A program made the position numbers and the translations under genes. The notes under the pieces are model-generated. The model searched no databases. It worked only from the letters and a program-made list of their open reading frames with translations, and was not told where the DNA came from. From the NCBI RefSeq assembly GCF_022370635.2, contig NZ_CP092362.2:4650001-4714000 (forward strand): a DNA stretch of 64,000 nucleotides. The letters are read 5' to 3'. Positions 60,347-64,000 of this stretch are shown here, piece after piece; the first letter of the stretch is position 1; each line of letters starts with the position of its first letter. The stretch comes from Mycolicibacterium crocinum. GTDB lineage: Bacteria > Actinomycetota > Actinomycetes > Mycobacteriales > Mycobacteriaceae.

Positions 60347-61318
60347 GTGTGGTGTTATCGGCTTGTCGCGCCGTACACGTTCGAGCGCGTCACGGTGCCC
60401 GAACCGGCACCGGACCGCCTGCGCGATGGGCAGGTGCTGCTGAAGTTCCTCGCCGCCGGCATCTGCGGCAGCGACATCCCCGGCTTCAAGGGAGTGCAGG
60501 GCCGGCTGCCCGGGGACACCGGGACGCTGGCCGCCGAGATGGCGGGCTTCCCGATCCACGAGATCGTCGGCGAAGTGGTGGCCAGCGCCCACCCCGATCA
60601 CCGGCCCGGCGACCGAGTCGTCGGCTGGGCGTCCGGTTTCGACGGCCTGATGGAGTACGTCGTCTCCGACGGCGACGGGCTGGCTCCCTACGATCCCGCG
60701 CTCAGCCCCGAACACGCGGTGGGATTGCAGCCGCTGGCGTGCATTGTTTATGCGCTCGAACAACTTCCACCGTTGACCGGCAAGCGGGTCGCGGTGATCG
60801 GGCAGGGCTCGATCGGGCTGCTGTTCTCGTATGCGGCCAAGGCTGCCGGCGCTGCACACGTCACCGGCGTCGACCCGATCTACCGCGACGACATCGGCGC
60901 GAAGTTCGGCGTGGACACCGTGGTGCGGTCCACCAGCGACCGCTGGGTGGCGCATCTGGCACCACACGACAAGCCCGACATGGTCATCGAAGCCGTCGGC
61001 CATCAGGTGGCCACCCTCAACAACGCGGTCGAAGCCGCCGGATTCGGTGGCACCGTGTTCTACTTCGGTGTGCCCGACGACGACAGCTACCCGATCAGCA
61101 TGCGGACCATGCTGCGCAACAACCTCACGCTGAAATCCGGTGTGACACTGGACCGTCGGCGAGTGCTCGACGCCGCCGACGCGTTCGCCCGCGAACATCC
61201 GGATCTGCTGAGCATGTACGTCACCCACACCTTCGGCATCAGCGAGGTGCAGGACGCGTTCGAGTTCGCCTGCCGTCCGACCCCGGGACGGGTCAAGATC
61301 TCGATCGTGGCCTCATGA
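60347..61318 (+). CDS. Zinc-type medium-chain alcohol/polyol dehydrogenase
   Basis: A 323-residue medium-chain dehydrogenase. The catalytic-zinc region is ICGSDIPGFKG (Cys near residue 38) and PIHEIVGEVV near 67 (with His and Glu). The NAD-binding Rossmann turn is VAVIGQGSIGLLFSYAAKAAGA near 147. The four-cysteine structural zinc lobe is missing, which makes it shorter than classical alcohol or sorbitol dehydrogenases. It would oxidise a secondary alcohol or polyol. GGAGG lies 9 bases before the GTG start. It opens an operon in which each following gene overlaps the previous stop codon. Confidence 0.83.
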   Translation: MWCYRLVAPYTFERVTVPEPAPDRLRDGQVLLKFLAAGICGSDIPGFKGVQGRLPGDTGTLAAEMAGFPIHEIVGEVVASAHPDHRPGDRVVGWASGFDGLMEYVVSDGDGLAPYDPALSPEHAVGLQPLACIVYALEQLPPLTGKRVAVIGQGSIGLLFSYAAKAAGAAHVTGVDPIYRDDIGAKFGVDTVVRSTSDRWVAHLAPHDKPDMVIEAVGHQVATLNNAVEAAGFGGTVFYFGVPDDDSYPISMRTMLRNNLTLKSGVTLDRRRVLDAADAFAREHPDLLSMYVTHTFGISEVQDAFEFACRPTPGRVKISIVAS

Positions 61319-62070
61319 CCGTGAGCAGATTGCAGCAGGCGCTGGCCGACAAGCCGCACGTCTGGGGCGGCTGGATCACCGGTCCGACGTTCCTCGGGCC
61401 CGATGAATTCGCAAGAGCCGGTTACGACTACGTTGGCTTCGACATTCAGCACGGCTATCTCGACGATGCCGATGTGGCCCTCATCCTGCGGCGCATGGAA
61501 CACCTCCCGATCGCCACCGCGGTCCGGCTCCCGTCGGCGGACGCCGCACCGATCGGGCGGGTGCTCGACGCAGGCGCCGACGCGATCATGGTGGCGATGG
61601 TCGATCGTCCCGAGCAGGCCGCCGAAGCGGTGGCCGCAACCCGGTACGCCCCCAACGGAATTCGGAGTTTCGGCCCGTTGCGAGCCAGCCTGGGCATCGA
61701 CCCGGCCGCGCTGGCCGATCGGGTGAGTGTGTTCGCGATGATCGAGACGGCGGCCGGACTGGACGCGGTCGCCGACATCTGCGCGGTGCCGGGTCTGGCC
61801 GGTGTCTACGTGGGGCCGGCGGACCTGGCGCTCTCCCTCGGGGAAGGGGTGGTCAAAGCCACCGGCCAGCCGAAGGTGCAGGATGCGATCGTGCGCGTCC
61901 AGCAGGCCGCTGCGGCCGCAGGTGTGGTGGCAGGCATCCACGCCGGTGACGGTGTGACAGGAAAGGAACTGGCCGAGTTGGGCTTTCAGCTGATCACCCT
62001 GGCCCCGGAGTCGCAAGCCCTGCGGCGCGGGGCGATCGCACATCTCGCCGAAGCTGAGGGTCGCGCATGA
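61315..62070 (+). CDS. HpcH/HpaI-family class II aldolase
   Basis: A 251-residue TIM-barrel aldolase/lyase of the HpcH/HpaI family, which cleaves 2-keto-4-hydroxy acids to pyruvate and an aldehyde. Visible features are VWGGWITGPTFLGPDEFARAGYDYVGFD-type opening (the substrate His in DIQHGYLD near residue 44), ADAIMVAMVDRPEQA near 91, the metal-ligand segment MIETAAGLDAV near 142 and VYVGPADLALSLG near 164 with the second metal ligand Asp. The ATG overlaps the dehydrogenase stop (ATGA). In context it may split a keto-acid made by the neighbouring dehydrogenases. Confidence 0.87.
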   Translation: MTVSRLQQALADKPHVWGGWITGPTFLGPDEFARAGYDYVGFDIQHGYLDDADVALILRRMEHLPIATAVRLPSADAAPIGRVLDAGADAIMVAMVDRPEQAAEAVAATRYAPNGIRSFGPLRASLGIDPAALADRVSVFAMIETAAGLDAVADICAVPGLAGVYVGPADLALSLGEGVVKATGQPKVQDAIVRVQQAAAAAGVVAGIHAGDGVTGKELAELGFQLITLAPESQALRRGAIAHLAEAEGRA

Positions 62071-62792
62071 GCAGGGTCGCTCTTATCACCGGTGCGGCCC
62101 GGGGTCAGGGCGCGGCGCTGGTGCGGCGGCTGCGGGCCGACGGATTTCAGGTCGCAGCCGCCGACTTGCGCATCGAGGACCTGCGCACACAGATCGACGC
62201 ACTCGACGACGACGGTGTGATCGCCGTCGAGCTGGACGTCACCTCCGAGGAGCTGTGGGCGAGCGCGGTGGCCGAGGTGGTCGAGCGGTTCGGCGGGTTG
62301 AGCACGCTGATCAACAATGCCGGGGTGCTGCACCGGGCGTCACTGTCCGACGAGACCGCAGAGGGTTTCGAAAGCAGTTGGCGGTTCAACACTTTGGGCC
62401 CGTTTCTGGGCATCCGGGCCTCGCTGCCCCATCTCCGCGAGGCGGATGGCGCGGCGATCGTCAACACCTGCAGCACCGGTGCCATCCGGCCGTTCCCGTT
62501 CCACGCGGCGTACGGATCGTCGAAGTGGGCGCTGCGCGGCCTCACCCAGATCGCCGCGGCCGAGCTGGCCGGTGACGGCATCCGGGTCAACGCGGTGTTT
62601 CCCGGGCCGATCGACACACCGATGCTCGACGACACCGCACGGCAGCGCTTGATCGAACGCAGCTACAGCGGCCGGCTCGGTCAACCGATGGAAGTCGCGG
62701 ACGCGGTGGCGTTCCTGGTATCCGAGCACGCGTCGTTCATCACCGGAGCGGAGCTTGTCGTCGATGGTGGGCAATGCCTGCGGATCGGATGA
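62067..62792 (+). CDS. Short-chain dehydrogenase/reductase
   Basis: A 241-residue classical SDR. The cofactor motif is TGAARGQGAALV at residues 8-19, with NNAGVL near 85. The catalytic Ser lies in NTCSTGAIRPF, and Tyr and Lys in YGSSK near 153. The end SFITGAELVVDGGQCLRIG is typical. AADLRIED suggests NAD rather than NADP, because an acidic residue follows the second strand. It interconverts a hydroxyl and a ketone. Both ends overlap neighbouring genes by 4 bases, so it is translationally coupled to the aldolase and the monooxygenase. Confidence 0.9.
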   Translation: MSRVALITGAARGQGAALVRRLRADGFQVAAADLRIEDLRTQIDALDDDGVIAVELDVTSEELWASAVAEVVERFGGLSTLINNAGVLHRASLSDETAEGFESSWRFNTLGPFLGIRASLPHLREADGAAIVNTCSTGAIRPFPFHAAYGSSKWALRGLTQIAAAELAGDGIRVNAVFPGPIDTPMLDDTARQRLIERSYSGRLGQPMEVADAVAFLVSEHASFITGAELVVDGGQCLRIG

Positions 62793-64000
62793 CCCAGCTG
62801 TCCGTCGGCATCATCGGCGCCGGCCCGGGCGGCCTGGCCCTCGGGATCTTTCTGGCAAAAGCCGGATTTCGGGACTTCACGATCTTCGACCGGGAGGACG
62901 GCGTCGGCGGCACGTGGCGGATCAACACCTATCCCGGGCTGGCTTGTGATGTGAAGTCGCATCTGTACTCGTACTCGTTCGACCTGAACGCCGAGTGGAG
63001 CCGGATGTGGCCGGGACAGCCCGAGCTGCTGGAGTACTTCGAACGGTCCACCGACCGGCACGGTCTGCGGCCTCACCTGCGACTGAACACCGAAATCACC
63101 TCGGCACAATGGAATTCCGACACCGCAACCTGGACCCTGACCGACGCGTCGGGAGGACAGCACACGTTCGACATCGTGGTCTCGGCGGTAGGGATGTTCA
63201 CCCGGCCGCTGCTGCCCGAGCTGCCGGAACAGGAGCCGTTCACCGGCACGCTGATGCACACCGCGCAGTGGGACCACTCGGTGGACCTCTCCGGAGCCCG
63301 GGTGGCCGTGCTGGGCACCGGGTCCACCGCCTCGCAGCTGCTGCCCGAAGTCGCCAAGGTCGCCGACAAGGTCTACTCGGTGCAGCGGTCCCCGACTTGG
63401 ATCCTGCCCAAGCCGGACCGGCCGTACACCGACCGTGAACGTTGGGTGTTCAAGCGGATCCCCTTCGCCAAGAAGATCTACCGCACCCGGCTGTGGCTGC
63501 GCAGTGAACGCAACATCTCTGTGATCGAGAACGGCAGCGACAAAACCCAAGAGTTCAAGGATCTTTCGCTGCGCTACCTGGAGTCGTCGGTCGCCGATCC
63601 GGAGCTACGCGCCAAACTCACCCCGGATCACCCGCTGGGCTGCAAGCGTCTGGTTTTCGCGGCCGATTATCTGTCCACGCTGACCCAGCCGCATGTCGAG
63701 GTGGTGTCCAGCCCGGCCCGCGCACTGCGAGCGCGCTCGCTGATCACCGCGGACGGCTCCGAACTCGACGTCGATGTGGTGCTGTGCGCCACCGGCTATG
63801 CCGCCACCGACTACCTGGGCCAGATCGAGGTCACCGGCGAGGACGGCCGGTCGCTGCGCGAGACGTGGCGCGACGGGGCCTTCGCCTACCTGGGCATGAC
63901 CGTTCCCGGCTTCCCGAACTTCTTCATGCTCTACGGGCCCAACACCAACGTCGGCTCCAACAGCGTGATTTTCGTCCTCGAAGCCCAGGCGCACTACATC
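62789..64000 (+). CDS. Baeyer-Villiger-type flavin monooxygenase, 3'-truncated
   Basis: The frame is open to the end of the window; 404 residues are visible and the C-terminus (family usually about 490-550 residues) is missing. The N-terminal FAD Rossmann motif is IIGAGPGGLALG (residues 8-19), with a second GxGxxA (VLGTGSTASQ) near 174. Between them lies the Baeyer-Villiger fingerprint FxGxxxHxxxW as FTGTLMHTAQWD near 155-166. It would insert oxygen next to a ketone using NADPH, producing an ester or lactone. The ATG overlaps the SDR stop (ATGA). The SDR may supply the ketone and the divergent SMP-30 enzyme may open a lactone product. Confidence 0.9.
   Translation, partial: MTQLSVGIIGAGPGGLALGIFLAKAGFRDFTIFDREDGVGGTWRINTYPGLACDVKSHLYSYSFDLNAEWSRMWPGQPELLEYFERSTDRHGLRPHLRLNTEITSAQWNSDTATWTLTDASGGQHTFDIVVSAVGMFTRPLLPELPEQEPFTGTLMHTAQWDHSVDLSGARVAVLGTGSTASQLLPEVAKVADKVYSVQRSPTWILPKPDRPYTDRERWVFKRIPFAKKIYRTRLWLRSERNISVIENGSDKTQEFKDLSLRYLESSVADPELRAKLTPDHPLGCKRLVFAADYLSTLTQPHVEVVSSPARALRARSLITADGSELDVDVVLCATGYAATDYLGQIEVTGEDGRSLRETWRDGAFAYLGMTVPGFPNFFMLYGPNTNVGSNSVIFVLEAQAHYI

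Noticed and set aside
60349..61314. Upstream extension of the HpcH/HpaI aldolase frame
   Set aside because: It is the +2 frame of the alcohol dehydrogenase gene and Arg-rich; the ATG at 61315 begins the family sequence and overlaps the dehydrogenase stop.

Overview
The window is GC-rich actinobacterial DNA that I read as a chromosome segment of an environmental, probably fast-growing Mycobacterium/Mycolicibacterium. The main evidence is gene order. Read left to right, the recognisable core genes follow the M. tuberculosis H37Rv order from Rv1280c down to Rv1251c: oppA, the Rv1278/Rv1277 SMC-ATPase and nuclease pair, Rv1276c, lprC, lprB, the Rv1273c/Rv1272c ABC exporter, the Rv1264 adenylyl cyclase, amiB2, Rv1262c (HIT), Rv1261c, udgB, tap, Rv1257c, cyp130, Rv1255c, Rv1254, deaD, lprE and Rv1251c. 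These names rest on recalled protein similarity, length and synteny, not on a database search. I saw no tRNA, rRNA, IS element, phage gene or CRISPR array. No stretch over 300 bases lacks a gene; the longest is 18091-18376 (286 bases), which holds a likely operator array.

Four blocks interrupt the syntenic core. Block A (1.6-19.3 kb) lies between oppA and the Rv1278 orthologue. It carries an alpha/beta hydrolase, a DszC-like flavin monooxygenase, an NtaA/DszA-like flavin monooxygenase, a molybdopterin oxidoreductase, and a wax-ester-synthase/DGAT preceded by a DosR-box-like palindrome. It also carries a nine-gene minus-strand operon (18090 down to 9248) opposite a MerR-XRE-cupin fusion regulator. 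The operon encodes a soluble diiron monooxygenase of the toluene-4-monooxygenase type: a TmoA-like alpha subunit, a TmoB-TmoE fusion and a DmpM/MmoB effector. In place of the usual Rieske ferredoxin and FAD/ferredoxin reductase it has a NuoE-like 2Fe-2S protein and a NuoF-like NADH/FMN/4Fe-4S protein. An NCS1 permease, a cyclase-family metal hydrolase, a RidA protein and an M20 amidohydrolase follow. I infer uptake, NADH-driven hydroxylation, ring opening, enamine or imine hydrolysis and amide cleavage of a nitrogen heterocycle. This is the strongest candidate for an undescribed system here.

Block B (28.7-35.5 kb) has a PE-PPE-domain hydrolase, an unrecognised 185-residue protein, a DNA-deoxyinosine-glycosylase-like protein and a large zinc-ribbon/cyclase/ATPase regulator close to the Rv1264 orthologue. 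Block C (42.5-47.7 kb), between the Rv1257c and cyp130 orthologues, has an epoxide hydrolase, an N-acyl-D-amino-acid deacylase-like amidohydrolase divergent from a Rieske oxygenase, a TetR regulator and a small acidic protein. A palindrome in the divergent promoter is a candidate TetR operator. Block D (57.2-64.0 kb) has an FAD-linked oxidase. It is followed by a divergent catabolic locus: a thioesterase and SMP-30-type lactonase on one side, and an alcohol dehydrogenase, HpcH/HpaI aldolase, SDR and Baeyer-Villiger-type monooxygenase (cut by the window end) on the other.

Several core genes have a TANNNT or near-TANNNT -10 element 6-7 bases before the start codon and no Shine-Dalgarno sequence, which predicts leaderless mRNAs. 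Convergent gene ends carry hairpins, two of which are near copies of one dispersed 46-base element.
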